Assembly (NCBI GenBank): GCA_963828385.1
Contig: CAWHEF010000002.1
Coordinates: 806,001-870,000 of the forward strand
DNA from: Bog-756 sp963828385
Lineage (GTDB): Bacteria > Actinomycetota > Acidimicrobiia > Acidimicrobiales > RAAP-2
Length of the DNA: 64,000 nt
Direction: 5' to 3'
The translations under genes and the position numbers were made by a program. Shown here in pieces: positions 52,459-61,952 of the stretch. Every line of letters starts with the position of its first letter. The first letter of the stretch is position 1. The notes under the pieces were generated by a model. The model was not told the origin of the DNA. It ran no database searches and worked only from the letters and a program-made list of their open reading frames with translations.

Positions 52459-54326
52459 TCACGCTCGGCGGCCGCGTCCCTGAGCTCGTCCAGGCCGGCG
52501 AAGAGCTCGTCCGCCGGAGCGGTGATGGGGACCAGCCGATGGATGTAGGGGTGGTGGGTGGTCAGGATCTCCTCGTCCGGGGTCCGGAGCTCCTCGTCGA
52601 GCTTCTCGCCCGGCCGGATCCCGGTGATCTGGATGGGGATGTCGACGCCCACCTGGTAGCCCGACAGCCGGATCATCCGCTCGGCCAGGTCGAGGATGCT
52701 GACCGGCTCGCCCATCTCCAGCATGAAGATCTCGCCGCCGCCGTCGGAGAGCACCGACGACTGCAGCACCAGCTGGACGGCCTCCTCCACGCTCATGAAG
52801 AAGCGGGTCATGCGGGGTCGGTCACGGTCACCGGGCCGCCCGTTGGCGATCTGGCGGGCGAAGGTCGGGATCACGCTGCCCCGGCTGCCGAGCACGTTGC
52901 CGAAGCGGACGGTGCAGTAGGCGGCGCCGTCGGGTGGACCGGGCCAGCACGATCTGCTCGGCCAGCCGCTTCGAGGCGCCCATGACGCTGGAAGGGCGGA
53001 CGGCCTTGTCGGTGGAGATCTGCACGAACCGCTGGGTGCCGACCTCGGCGGCCGCCTCGACCGACGTTGAGCGTGCCGAGGACGTTGGTGTTGGCCGCCT
53101 CGAGCGGATGCTCCTCGAGCACCGGCACGTGCTTGTGGGCGGCGGCGTGGAAGACCACCTCGGGCCGGTAGCGCTCGAACGCCTCGAACACGGCGCGCGC
53201 GGTCGGTGACGTCGACGAGGGCCTGCGCGCAGGGACCGGCGACGGTGGCCGCCGTGTCGTGCAGGTGGGTCTCGTCGTGGTCGAGCAGGACCAGCTGGGC
53301 CGGGTCGAGGCGCGGCCACCTGGCGGCAGATCTCCGAGCCGATCGAGCCCCCGGCTCCGGTGACCAGCACCCGGCGGCCGGCGAGGGTGCGGCGCACGGA
53401 CTCGAGGTCGGTGGGCACCGGCGTGCGGCCGAGCAGGTCCTCGATCCTGGGCTCGCGGGCCTGGCGCAGGGCGGCTACGTGGGGCGGTTCCCGTTCGACC
53501 ATGTCCTTGCACACCCGGGAGGATCTTCATGGTCACGCCGGCCTGCTCCGAGGCGCGCAGCGCCCGCTCGACCAGCTCGGGTGGCGGGGCGGGATGGCCA
53601 GCAGCACCTGCTGGATGGTGTAGCGGCTGGCCGCCTCGGGGATGTCCTCGATGCCGCCGACGACCGGCACGCCGAGCAGCGACAGCCCGTGGGCCCGCGG
53701 GTCGTCGTCGAAGACGGCGACGGGCACCAGGCCGGCCCCCGGGCTGCGCAGCATCTCGCGGATGGCGGCGGCCCCGGCGTCGCGGCTCCCGATGACGGCC
53801 ACCCGCAGGCCCGACCCGGCTTCGAACCGCGCTGCCAGGCGAACAGGCGCGAGTGGAACCGGAGCACGCCCATGCCGGCGGCGGCGAACATGCACCCGAC
53901 GACGAGGACGGCCATGGGAACGTGCTTGATCTCGAGCGGCCCGGCCGACGGGCCAGAAGGCGACGAGCACGGCACAAGGTGACCGCCGCCGACAGCATCA
54001 GCTGGCGGGCCTCCTCGGCGCCGGCGTGGCGCCACATGCGTCCGTAGAGGCCGAAGACGTGGTTGGAGAGGAGGCGTGACCACGAGGGCGATGAGGAGGA
54101 ACACGGCGAAGTCGCGCCAGTAGTGGGCCGGGGCCTTGTCGCGGAAGTAGGCGACCTCGGCCACGCCGTAGCCGGCCACGACGCACACCGCGTCGAGCAG
54201 CATGAACACGAGCCTCGCGCGGATCCGACTTGCCATCACGGCCACCGACGACCGACCCTGCGATTCCGCCGCTGACGTTCCGCGCTCGTGCGTGACCCGC
54301 TGGTCGGTCGGCTCACTGACACCCAT
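52459..54326 (-). pseudogene. FlaA1/CapD-type polysaccharide biosynthesis protein (membrane sugar-nucleotide dehydratase), many frameshifts
   Basis: ATG 54326 opens MGVSEPTDQRVTHERG, then membrane helices (RLVFMLLDAVCVVAGYGVA and others). A Rossmann-like part follows (LRVAVIGSRDAGAAAIREML, VFDDDPRAHGLSLLGVPVVG). The CapD catalytic domain reads VLVTGAGGSIGSEICRQVA, RFVQISTDKAVRPSSVMGAS followed by KRLAEQI, RMTRFFMSVEEAVQLVLQ and IRPGEKLDEELRTPDEEIL, ending near 52459. The family converts UDP-GlcNAc to a 4-keto-6-deoxy sugar. The total of about 620 residues is normal. Several frame changes are needed, but the last 130 residues are clean. It is the first gene of the minus-strand run and is divergent from the Wzz-like gene. 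Confidence 0.82.
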
Positions 54327-54832
54327 GTGAAGCCCCCCTGCTCGCCATCGCCCAACCTGTCCGACAACCAGTGGCGACCACCGAGATGGGGCCCGACCAC
54401 CGCTCGCTCGTAGCACTACCTGTCCGAGCACTGCCGCCGACGTCCGCCCACGTTCGGTGTGAAGCAGCGCTCATTATGGCATCTCCCCGACCGGCTCGCC
54501 GCCGAGGGGGAGTTGACCGAGCGATCACCGAGAGTTCACGCCGGCGTGACTCCGCCACGCCGCCCGACCGGTAGGGCCAGCGTACCGAGGGCACGGAAGG
54601 GCAGCCATCCTCAACATTGGGGATTAGAACCATGCCCCCGTCCCGTCCGAGGGACCTCGTCGGCAGAGCGAGCACCGAGCGAACCGGCGTCCGCACGCTT
54701 GGTGGCGGCGCGGCAAAGTCCGGGCAGGCCACGTGTATGCTGGCGCGTCTATGCCGGGCAGGATCGGGCGCGGACTGGCGCGTCATCGGTCGGGCCGGAC
54801 CAGGTGACGAGCGCGAGTAGTGGAGCGGATTG
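54327..54832. other. Divergent control region of the polysaccharide locus
   Basis: About 500 bases between the FlaA1/CapD and Wzz-like starts with no convincing gene. TATGCT at 54736-54741 is a good -10-like box roughly 90 bases before the Wzz-like start, though no clear -35 stands upstream. TTGACC at 54513-54518 is a -35-like box without a matching -10. ORFs on both strands here lack family features. Confidence 0.4.
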
Positions 54833-56581
54833 ATGGAGCCGATTGACTTCCTCGGAGCCCTCCGCAGAGGCTGGAGACTGCTGGTGGCGCTGGCCGTCTT
54901 GGGAGCCGTGATCGCCGTGGCCATCCCGACCAGCTCCTCCCACAAGAAGAAGAGCCCCCTGCCCTATGAGGCGTCTGCCGTCGTCGGATCGGTCCCCTCG
55001 GGCGGCAGCGCGGTGAGCGGGGCGGTCAACAGCAGCCAGATCCAGTTCTACGCCAGCCTGAACAGCACCCAGGAGCTGGCGGCCCAGCTCGACGGGCTGA
55101 ACGTCCCCAACTTCGTGCTCTCCGAGTACATGACGCCCCAGATCGGGGTCGTCAACCCGGCCCCGAGCTCCGGCTCGACGACGACGACCCTGAAGGGCAA
55201 GCGGAACCTCTCCCCGTACGTCTCGTTGTTGGCCCGGGGCAAGACCTTGCTCGCCGCCGTCGACCTGGCCAACAGCTACTCGACGGCGGTGGGCCACGTG
55301 ATCCAGACCGCAGCCGACGCCCGGGCGGCGGCCAGCGCCAAGGGAACCTCGAGCGCCAACAGCGCCAACAGCGCTGCCGACGCCGGCGGGACGAGCGATT
55401 CCACGGGTACGTCCACGCCCACCGTCCAGACCGGGTTCCAGGTCGAGCAACCGGCCAGCTACGCCTACAAGACGAACAAGCATCCCGCCAGCCTGGGTGC
55501 CAGCAAGAAGGTGCGGCTCGGTGCCGGGTTCGTCATCGGGCTCGTCGTCGGGGCCGGCATCCTGCTCCTGCGTGAGCTCCTCGACAAGCGCCTCCGAAAC
55601 CGGACCCGGGCCGAGGCGAACTTCGGGTTCCCCGTCGTCGTCGAGATCCCCACCGGACCGCCGGTGGGCGGCAAGAAGTCCGCTCGGGGCGCAACGGCGG
55701 TCGTCGACGTGGTGGGCGACCCCGACTCGGCCGGGGCCGAGGCCTACCGCATGTTGCGGATGTCGGTCATGTTCGAGGCGCTGGCGGCGGACGCCGCCCC
55801 CATCGATCCCTACGGCATGGCCTATGCCGGCTTCGGCAACGGCAATGCCAACGGGAACGGGCGGCTCGGAGGAGGTGGGCCCGGCGAGGCGCGGGCCGTT
55901 CCCTCCCTGTCCGCCGTCGACACGGTGTCGACGCTTCCCGAGCACCTGGGAACCGAGCGCCAGGTCATCCTGGTCGTCTCACCGGGGCTCGAGCCCTCGC
56001 GCCCTCACGTCGCCGCCAACCTGGCCGCCGTCTATGCCGAGGCCAACCAGCGGGTCATCGTGATCAGCACGGGCGACATCGAGCCCGGTCGCAGGCGCCG
56101 ATCGGTCCCGGTGACGACACCGATCACCACGGACGCCGTCCGGGACGCTCTCGAGCCGTCCCGGCTGGAGCTGGTGTCCCGCCTGCCCCTGGCCGGGTTC
56201 ATCGGAACCTCCGGCCAGCTGGTCACGCGGGCTCCCGACGTTCTCCGGGCGGCGCGACGCCTGGCCGATGCCGTCATCGTCGAGGTTCCTCCGCTGCTCG
56301 CCGTGCACCACGCCGAGGCCCTGGCCCACAGTTCCGACGTGGTGCTCGTGGTGGGCGAGTGCGGGTGGACCACCTTCCACGACGCCCGGAGCGCCGGCGA
56401 GCTGCTTCGCCGGATCGACGCGCCGGTGCTCGGCGTGGTGCTGACCAACGTGCAGCTCGCCCAGCGGGACATCCGCCACACCGCCTCCCGGCCCCCTGAC
56501 CCGCTGGGCACCGAGGAGCCCGAGCCCGCACCGCTCGGCGCCGGCCAGGCGCTGCCCACCACGACATCCAGCGCCACCTGA
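54833..56581 (+). CDS. Wzz/CapA-like polysaccharide co-polymerase with degenerate tyrosine-kinase-like domain
   Basis: A 582-residue membrane protein that should set glycan chain length. It starts MEPIDFLGALRRGWRLLVAL with the first helix at about residues 18-36. An extracytoplasmic region with a Ser/Ala/Thr-rich stretch (near residues 165-195) follows, then a second helix (AGFVIGLVVGAGILLL). The cytoplasmic part has the BY-kinase lead-in AEAYRMLRMSVMFEAL and the segment QVILVVSPGLEPSRPHVAAN then LAAVYAEANQRVIVIS. A normal Walker A would read as P-x-x-GKS/T, but no GK(S/T) is present. VILVVGECGWTT-like and LTNVQ segments remain. It may therefore be a kinase-dead co-polymerase. ATG 54833 has GGAG seven bases upstream; a TTG lies just before it. 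Confidence 0.82.
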   Translation: MEPIDFLGALRRGWRLLVALAVLGAVIAVAIPTSSSHKKKSPLPYEASAVVGSVPSGGSAVSGAVNSSQIQFYASLNSTQELAAQLDGLNVPNFVLSEYMTPQIGVVNPAPSSGSTTTTLKGKRNLSPYVSLLARGKTLLAAVDLANSYSTAVGHVIQTAADARAAASAKGTSSANSANSAADAGGTSDSTGTSTPTVQTGFQVEQPASYAYKTNKHPASLGASKKVRLGAGFVIGLVVGAGILLLRELLDKRLRNRTRAEANFGFPVVVEIPTGPPVGGKKSARGATAVVDVVGDPDSAGAEAYRMLRMSVMFEALAADAAPIDPYGMAYAGFGNGNANGNGRLGGGGPGEARAVPSLSAVDTVSTLPEHLGTERQVILVVSPGLEPSRPHVAANLAAVYAEANQRVIVISTGDIEPGRRRRSVPVTTPITTDAVRDALEPSRLELVSRLPLAGFIGTSGQLVTRAPDVLRAARRLADAVIVEVPPLLAVHHAEALAHSSDVVLVVGECGWTTFHDARSAGELLRRIDAPVLGVVLTNVQLAQRDIRHTASRPPDPLGTEEPEPAPLGAGQALPTTTSSAT

Positions 56582-56603
56582 GATCGGCCGGGGGGGCCTG
56601 ACC

Positions 56604-57962
56604 GTGCTCACCGCCACGCAGCTCCCCTCCAACCCGCTCGTCGGGCTGATCGTCGCCGCCGTCCTCTTCGGCATCGGCCGGGTGATCATCCGCCGGGTGG
56701 CCTACGCCGAGGGAGACCCGTGGCTGGTCAAGATCCTGACCTTCGCCCTCGTGCTCCATCTCGTGGCCGCGCCGACCCAGATCTTCGTGGTCGACCACGT
56801 CTACCACGGGGTCGCCGACTGGACCCAGTACACCCACGTGGGCTCGTACCTGGCCGGCAACTTCCGCCACTTCGACTTCACCCTGGCCGGGGCCAACATC
56901 AGGGCAGTGGTGAACGACGGCTCGGTCTCCATCTCGGCCGGCGTCGTCATGGCCATCGTCGGGAGCAACCTGGTGGCCACGTTCCTCGTCTTCAGCTGGT
57001 TGTCGTTCATCGGCACCATCTTCTTCTTCCGGGCCTTCTCCCTGACGTTCAAGGGCGGCGACCACCGGCGCTATGCCCGGATGCTCTTCTTCCTCCCCTC
57101 GCTCATCTTCTGGACGGCAGACGTGAGCAAGGAATCGATCATGATGCTCTCGCTCGGGTTGACCGCCTACGGGAGCGCCCGCATCCTGGCCAAGAAGCCC
57201 GGCGGGTTCGCCTTCGTCGTCCCCGGCGCCATCATCGGCTACTACATCCGACCCAACGAGCTCCTGTTGGCCCTGGCCGGCTTCGTCGTCGCCCTGATGG
57301 TCCCGAGCGTGGCGGCCAAGCGGAGCTTCGGTGCCCTGAGACGCATCGTCACCCTGGCCATCCTCGGCGGCCTGCTCGTCATCTCCTTGAACCTCACCCA
57401 GCACGATCTCGGGGGCGGTTCGGGTGGTTCGATCAACCTGCAGCAGATCAACGCCAACAACGGCCAGGGGAGCGGCCTCGGCTACGGCTCCAGCGGCGTG
57501 GCCTATTCGAACGATCCGATCACCTATCCCCGCGACGTCTACACGGTGCTGGCCGACCCGCTGCCCATCAACGCCCACGGCAACGGTGAGCGGGTGGCGG
57601 CGGCCGAGAACCTCGTCATCATCGCTCTCATCCTGATCTCACTCCGCAACCTGCGGATGGTCCCGCGGGCCACCTTCGCCCGCCCGTATCTCATGGTGTG
57701 CCTCGTCTACACGGGGGCGTTCTTCTACACGTTCGCCGCCCTCGGCAACCTCGGGCTGATCGAGCGCGAACGGACGATGATGCTGCCGTACATGCTCGCC
57801 CTGTTGTGCGTGCCCCGCGGTCCCAAGCGCCAGCCTCCCCGCTACGACTGGGAACTGCGGCGGAAGACCCGAGTCATGCTGCGCGCCATGGCCGAGCGCC
57901 GGGCGGCCGAGGCGCGCCGCAACCGGTCTCGACCGGGGCCCCCGATCCCCTCGACGGGCTGA
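56604..57962 (+). CDS. Multi-spanning membrane protein, possible glycan polymerase (Wzy-like)
   Basis: A 452-residue protein with about ten hydrophobic helices. A periplasmic loop near residues 265-305 is rich in Gly, Ser, Asn and Gln. The Tyr-Gly-Ser and Arg-rich loops (YIRPNELLLALAGF, RRYARMLFFLPSLIFW) recall O-antigen or exopolysaccharide polymerases, which are poorly conserved. The C-terminal 60 residues are basic and cytoplasmic. GTG at 56604 follows GGGGGGCC. It sits directly after the Wzz-like co-polymerase (22 bases) and before the glycosyltransferase genes, the usual place for a Wzy. No catalytic residue can be named with confidence, so polymerase is an inference from position and topology. 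Confidence 0.65.
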   Translation: MLTATQLPSNPLVGLIVAAVLFGIGRVIIRRVAYAEGDPWLVKILTFALVLHLVAAPTQIFVVDHVYHGVADWTQYTHVGSYLAGNFRHFDFTLAGANIRAVVNDGSVSISAGVVMAIVGSNLVATFLVFSWLSFIGTIFFFRAFSLTFKGGDHRRYARMLFFLPSLIFWTADVSKESIMMLSLGLTAYGSARILAKKPGGFAFVVPGAIIGYYIRPNELLLALAGFVVALMVPSVAAKRSFGALRRIVTLAILGGLLVISLNLTQHDLGGGSGGSINLQQINANNGQGSGLGYGSSGVAYSNDPITYPRDVYTVLADPLPINAHGNGERVAAAENLVIIALILISLRNLRMVPRATFARPYLMVCLVYTGAFFYTFAALGNLGLIERERTMMLPYMLALLCVPRGPKRQPPRYDWELRRKTRVMLRAMAERRAAEARRNRSRPGPPIPSTG

Positions 57963-58021
57963 ACCGGGTTCTCACCGACCGGCGTGCCCGCTCCGCCCTC
58001 GAGCACGGGATCGCGTCGCGG

Positions 58022-59167
58022 TCAGGTAGCCGTCCGGTCGCAGAGCGGTGCCAGCAGCTCGAGCCACCGCCGGCCAACCGCCGTCAGGGAGAAGCGCTCG
58101 AGGCACCGCCGCCGGGCGGCGTCGCCCATGGTCCGACACCGGGTCGGGTTCTCGAGCAGGTGACGGGTCGCCGCCGCCATCGCCTCGACGTCGTCGACGG
58201 GGACGACGAGCCCGGTGGTCCCATCGACCACGATCGAGCGCACGCCGGGAACGTCGGTGGTCACGCAGGCCAGCCCGCACAGGCCGGCCTCGATCAGGAC
58301 GCCGGGCATCCCCTCGCCTGCCGGCCTGCTCGGGAAGACCAGCACGCTCGAGCGGGAGAGCAGGTCGGCGACGTCGTCACGGGTGCCGAGGAGCTCGACG
58401 TCCGCCCGGCGCGCCGGTCCGGCCACCTGGTCGCGGAGCGGTCCGTCCCCGATCATGACGGCCCGGCACGCTGTGCCGGCGCGGCGGAGGGCGGCGATCA
58501 CCTCGATGAAGCGGTCGGGCCCCTTCCCTTCGGTGAAGGCGCCGACGAAGGTCACGGTGGCCGGGCCCCCGGGCTCACCGGCCGTCGGCCGCCTCCCGGG
58601 CCTGAAGACAGCGGGATCACGGCCGTTCGGTGTGACATGGACCCGTCCGGGATCGATGCCGAGCAGGTCGACGCATTCGTCACGCACCTCCTCGCCCTCG
58701 GCGGCCACGACGTCGGCCCGACCCACGAGGCGGCGCCACAGCTCGACCTGGACGCGTCCCCGCGACCCCGAGTAGGTGCCGATGGCGTAGTAGGCGAGCG
58801 GCCTCCTCCGTCCGGCCATGGCCGGGACGAGGTACTTCAAGGGCTCGCTCCCGTGGGCGACCACGACCGTCGGATCCATCCGCCGGAGCTCGGACCGGAG
58901 GACCCGTAGGAGCCCGATGTCGAAGCCGGTCCCTGCCGCCGAGCGAGCCGGGTGGTCGATCGCCACATCGACCTCGACGTCGTGGCCGCCGTCGAACAGT
59001 GACAGGACCCGATGGTGCCGGCTCCCCGGGGCATCGAGCTCGTCGGCGAGCGCCCGCGCCTCGCGCTGGGCTCCTCGGGGGGTGCCCGTCGGGATGACGT
59101 GGAGGACGAGCGGGACCCGGGCCGGCAAGACGTCGTCGGCCGTCGGCTCGGTGATCGGCTCGGTCAT
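58022..59167 (-). CDS. Glycosyltransferase family 4-like protein
   Basis: A 381-residue GT-B enzyme that would transfer a sugar from an activated donor. The donor-side domain contains VTFVGAFTEGKGPDRFIEVI, VMIGDGPLRDQVAGPA and the family glutamate region SRPAGEGMPGVLIEAGLCGL. The acceptor side starts VPLVLHVIPTGTPRGAQREA. ATG 59167 (MTEPITEP) is preferred over a longer in-frame start 78 bases upstream because the family start lies just after it. It is convergent with the polymerase-like gene and divergent from the next glycosyltransferase. Donor and acceptor are unknown. Confidence 0.9.
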   Translation of the reverse strand: MTEPITEPTADDVLPARVPLVLHVIPTGTPRGAQREARALADELDAPGSRHHRVLSLFDGGHDVEVDVAIDHPARSAAGTGFDIGLLRVLRSELRRMDPTVVVAHGSEPLKYLVPAMAGRRRPLAYYAIGTYSGSRGRVQVELWRRLVGRADVVAAEGEEVRDECVDLLGIDPGRVHVTPNGRDPAVFRPGRRPTAGEPGGPATVTFVGAFTEGKGPDRFIEVIAALRRAGTACRAVMIGDGPLRDQVAGPARRADVELLGTRDDVADLLSRSSVLVFPSRPAGEGMPGVLIEAGLCGLACVTTDVPGVRSIVVDGTTGLVVPVDDVEAMAAATRHLLENPTRCRTMGDAARRRCLERFSLTAVGRRWLELLAPLCDRTAT

Positions 59168-59338
59168 GTCTGGCCCCCCTGCCGTCGCCGGCCCTCCCGG
59201 CGGCCCAACCCTACCAGCGGAGCCCATCGCCCCTCGGATTAGCATCGCTGCCGAGCTCCGGCGGATCGGCGGAGATGGCGCTCAGTTCGGCGGGTTGCGC
59301 GAAGTGGGGCAGCATCGGTGCCGACCGAGGGGGGGTGG

Positions 59339-60574
59339 ATGAGAACGCTGGTCGTTGCGGGGGACGAGCCGTGGCCGGAGGACAGTGGCTCCCGCATGCG
59401 TCTGGCCATGGTCGTCAGGGGGCTGACCCGGACCGGCCCGGTCGACCTCCTCTCTGTCGTGTCGAAGTTCAGGCAGGCACCGGTCGTGCCCGACGGCTCC
59501 CTCGGCCTCGATCGGGTCGGCCGCGTCGGGTTCGACAACCGGCCCTCCACCGGCTTCGGGCTCGTGTCCACCGCCCTCCGCCCCGCCATGCCGTTCGGGC
59601 TTCCGTGGCGGGACCAGCGCCCGGTCATCGACGCGCTCGACCGCTTCTCCCCGGACCCCTACGACCTCGTCTGGTACTTCGGCGCACGACCGTGGGTGCT
59701 CAGTGCCGCCCGCCGGCTCGGGCCCTGCGTCGTGGACCTCGACGACCTCGAGGACCAGAAGGTCATGGCCCGACTGTCGGTCCCCCCGACCGGGGAGGGT
59801 ACGGCAAGGGCAAGATTGCGGCGTGCGGTCGGTGACGCCTTTTCCCGCGAGGAGGTGCGGCGGTGGCGCCGACTCCACCGGCGCATCGACGGCGAGGCGG
59901 CGGCCGTCGTCGTCTGCAGCACGCTCGACGCCGGACGGGCACGGGAATCCGGCCTCCGTCGGGTGGCCGTCGTCCCCAACGGGTATCCGGACCCCTGCCC
60001 GCCGGTCGGCCGGCCCGAGGTGGGCTCACCCCCCACGCTCGTGTTCCAGGGGCTCCTCCGCTACCCGCCAAACATCGACGCCTGCACCGTGCTGGTCCGC
60101 GAGGTCGCGCCCCTCCTCCGGCGCTCGTTGCCCGAGGTCCGGATCCGCCTGGTCGGCGACCACCATCCCGAGCTGATGACGCTGCACGACCCGCCCCGGG
60201 TGACGGTGGTGGGCCGGGTCCCCGACATGGCGGCCGAGCTGTCCCGGGCCGACGCCGTCGTGGTGCCGGTCCGTTACGGCAGCGGCACCAGGGTGAAGAT
60301 CCTCGAGGCCATGGCCCACGGCATCCCGGTCGTGTCCTCCCCGGTGGGCGCCGAGGGCCTCGAGGTCACCGACGGGGAAGAGATCCTGCTCGGACGGACT
60401 CCCGCCGGGTTGGCCGACGCCTGCTTGCGACTCCTCGTCCACGACGAACTTCGCCGGCGCCTCGTCGCTCGGGCCCGGTCCCGCTACGCCGGGCGGTACC
60501 GGTCCGACGTGGTCGAGGCGATCGTGGCCGGCCTCGCCACCGACGTGGCGAAGGCTCCGCTCGTCACCCCCTGA
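59339..60574 (+). CDS. Glycosyltransferase (GT-B, family 4-like)
   Basis: A 411-residue glycosyltransferase. The start is MRTLVVAGDEPWPEDSGSRM. The C-terminal domain shows LVFQGLLRYPPNIDACTVL, VRIRLVGDHHPELM, VTVVGRVPDMAAELSRADAV and VVPVRYGSGTRVKILEAMAH, which are GT4-like blocks including the KxLE(A)M helix that touches the sugar nucleotide. ATG 59339 is preceded by GGGGGG; a start 21 bases upstream is also in frame. Its stop lies 16 bases from the convergent third glycosyltransferase. The specific sugar cannot be read. Confidence 0.9.
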   Translation: MRTLVVAGDEPWPEDSGSRMRLAMVVRGLTRTGPVDLLSVVSKFRQAPVVPDGSLGLDRVGRVGFDNRPSTGFGLVSTALRPAMPFGLPWRDQRPVIDALDRFSPDPYDLVWYFGARPWVLSAARRLGPCVVDLDDLEDQKVMARLSVPPTGEGTARARLRRAVGDAFSREEVRRWRRLHRRIDGEAAAVVVCSTLDAGRARESGLRRVAVVPNGYPDPCPPVGRPEVGSPPTLVFQGLLRYPPNIDACTVLVREVAPLLRRSLPEVRIRLVGDHHPELMTLHDPPRVTVVGRVPDMAAELSRADAVVVPVRYGSGTRVKILEAMAHGIPVVSSPVGAEGLEVTDGEEILLGRTPAGLADACLRLLVHDELRRRLVARARSRYAGRYRSDVVEAIVAGLATDVAKAPLVTP

Positions 60575-60590
60575 CCCCTGACCGGGCGGA

Positions 60591-61772
60591 TCATGCCGGC
60601 AGCGAGGAAGTCCGGGGCACCAGCCGCCGATAGAGGTCTTCGATCTCACGGCTGGCCCGCGAAACGTCGAAGGCGGCGCTGTCCCGCCGGGCCTTATCAC
60701 CGAGGCGGTGGCGGAGCGCCGCGTCCGAGGCCAGCCGGACGAGGGCGTCGGCCAGGGCGCCGGGCTGACCAGGGGGCACGAGCAGGCCGTTGACCTGGTC
60801 GGTGATGACCTCGGGCACCCCTCCGACCTCGGTGGCCACGATGGCCGCCCCGACGCTCATGGCTTCCATGAGGACGACGGGCAACCCCTCCTGGTGCGAG
60901 GGGAGCGCCACGATGTCGGCGGCGGCGAGCAGGCGCAGGGCGTCGCCACGGTGGCCGAGGAACTGGAACACCCCTTCGAGGCCGAGCTCGTCGCGGCGGG
61001 CGGTGAGGTCGGCTAAGAGCGTCCCCTGGCCGGCGGCGGCGAAGCGCACACCCTTCTGCCGGTCGACAGTTCGGCGGGCCGCGTCCAACAGGACGTCGTA
61101 GCCCTTCTCGGAGCGGAGGTTGGCCACGGTCACCACCAGCACCGGTCCTTGGCGGACGCCGAGATCGGCCCGGACCTCGGCGCGCACCCGGTCGGACGCG
61201 GCGATGGTGGCGCTGGAGCGGTCGAGGTCAACACCGTGCACGATGACCCGGGCCCGGGGCCTGAGCCGGTCGGGCAGGGCGGCATGGGCGGCGGGCGACA
61301 CCGCGATCAGCGCACCGTCCCGGCTGACCGTGGCCCGGTTGAGGGCCTTTGTGGCCGGCGAGACCTTGGACCAGAGGCTGTGCTCGGTGTAAACGGTCAC
61401 CGGGCGCGAGCGCGGCGGCAGGGTGGCGACGACCAGGCGGCCGAGGGCGGCCGAGTAGGGAAGGTGGAAGTGAACGATGTCGTAGCGGCCCCGGACGATG
61501 ACCCGGCGGAACGCCGGAAGCCAGGAGGCGTCGATGCTGCGTGTCGCGCCGAGGGCGTGGACGGGGATCCCCACGGCACGGAGGGCGGGGACGAGATCTG
61601 ACGCCTGCTCGAGGACGTAGGCCACCTCGTAGTCGAAGCTGTCCCGGTCCCCGTGTGCCACCGTGTCGACCAGCAGCTGCTCGGCGCCGCCGTGCCCGAG
61701 GCCCTTGATGACCTCGAGCACCCTCAACCGGCCGACCGGCGCGGGCACCGGGCGGGGACCGGGCGGCGGCAT
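60591..61772 (-). CDS. Glycosyltransferase family 4-like protein
   Basis: A 393-residue glycosyltransferase. The start MPPPGPRPVPAPVGRLRVLE leads to the acceptor-domain loop IKGLGHGGAEQLLVD. The donor domain has VVTVANLRSEKGYDVLLDAA, FQFLGHRGDALRLLAAADIV and the catalytic-side SHQEGLPVVLMEAMSVGAAI with the conserved Glu. ATG 61772 is used. The long in-frame ORF upstream runs across the promoter region and the exporter gene on the other strand, so it is rejected. It is divergent from the wzm gene, with a tandem repeat in between. Confidence 0.9.
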   Translation of the reverse strand: MPPPGPRPVPAPVGRLRVLEVIKGLGHGGAEQLLVDTVAHGDRDSFDYEVAYVLEQASDLVPALRAVGIPVHALGATRSIDASWLPAFRRVIVRGRYDIVHFHLPYSAALGRLVVATLPPRSRPVTVYTEHSLWSKVSPATKALNRATVSRDGALIAVSPAAHAALPDRLRPRARVIVHGVDLDRSSATIAASDRVRAEVRADLGVRQGPVLVVTVANLRSEKGYDVLLDAARRTVDRQKGVRFAAAGQGTLLADLTARRDELGLEGVFQFLGHRGDALRLLAAADIVALPSHQEGLPVVLMEAMSVGAAIVATEVGGVPEVITDQVNGLLVPPGQPGALADALVRLASDAALRHRLGDKARRDSAAFDVSRASREIEDLYRRLVPRTSSLPA

Positions 61773-61815
61773 CCGGCCGATGCTATCGGCGCCCCCGGGC
61801 CCCAAGCCCGGCGGG

Positions 61816-61865
61816 TACCGTGGACCGTGGCCGCCTGATGTACCGCGGACCGTGGCCGCCTGATG
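61816..61865. repeat. 25-base tandem duplication upstream of wzm
   Basis: TACCGTGGACCGTGGCCGCC plus TGATG occurs at 61816-61840 and again at 61841-61865 with one mismatch (TACCGC). It lies in the divergent gap between the glycosyltransferase and the exporter permease and may change promoter spacing. Confidence 0.9.
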
Positions 61866-61952
61866 GAAGGCCGGACCGCGTTGGTACACTGGCGGATCAA
61901 TCGTCGGAAGCGTGGGCCCAGCGTGTCGGGCCGAGGGGGGTAGGTTCGCGCC

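Noticed and set aside
49960..54330. Programmed frameshifting or true pseudogene cluster
   Set aside because: Too many shifts in both directions at irregular spacing, without slippery-site patterns, and coding bias is preserved; consensus error is more economical.
54313..54945. 210-codon minus-strand ORF in the divergent control region
   Set aside because: No domain, biased composition, and it overlaps the start of the Wzz-like gene.
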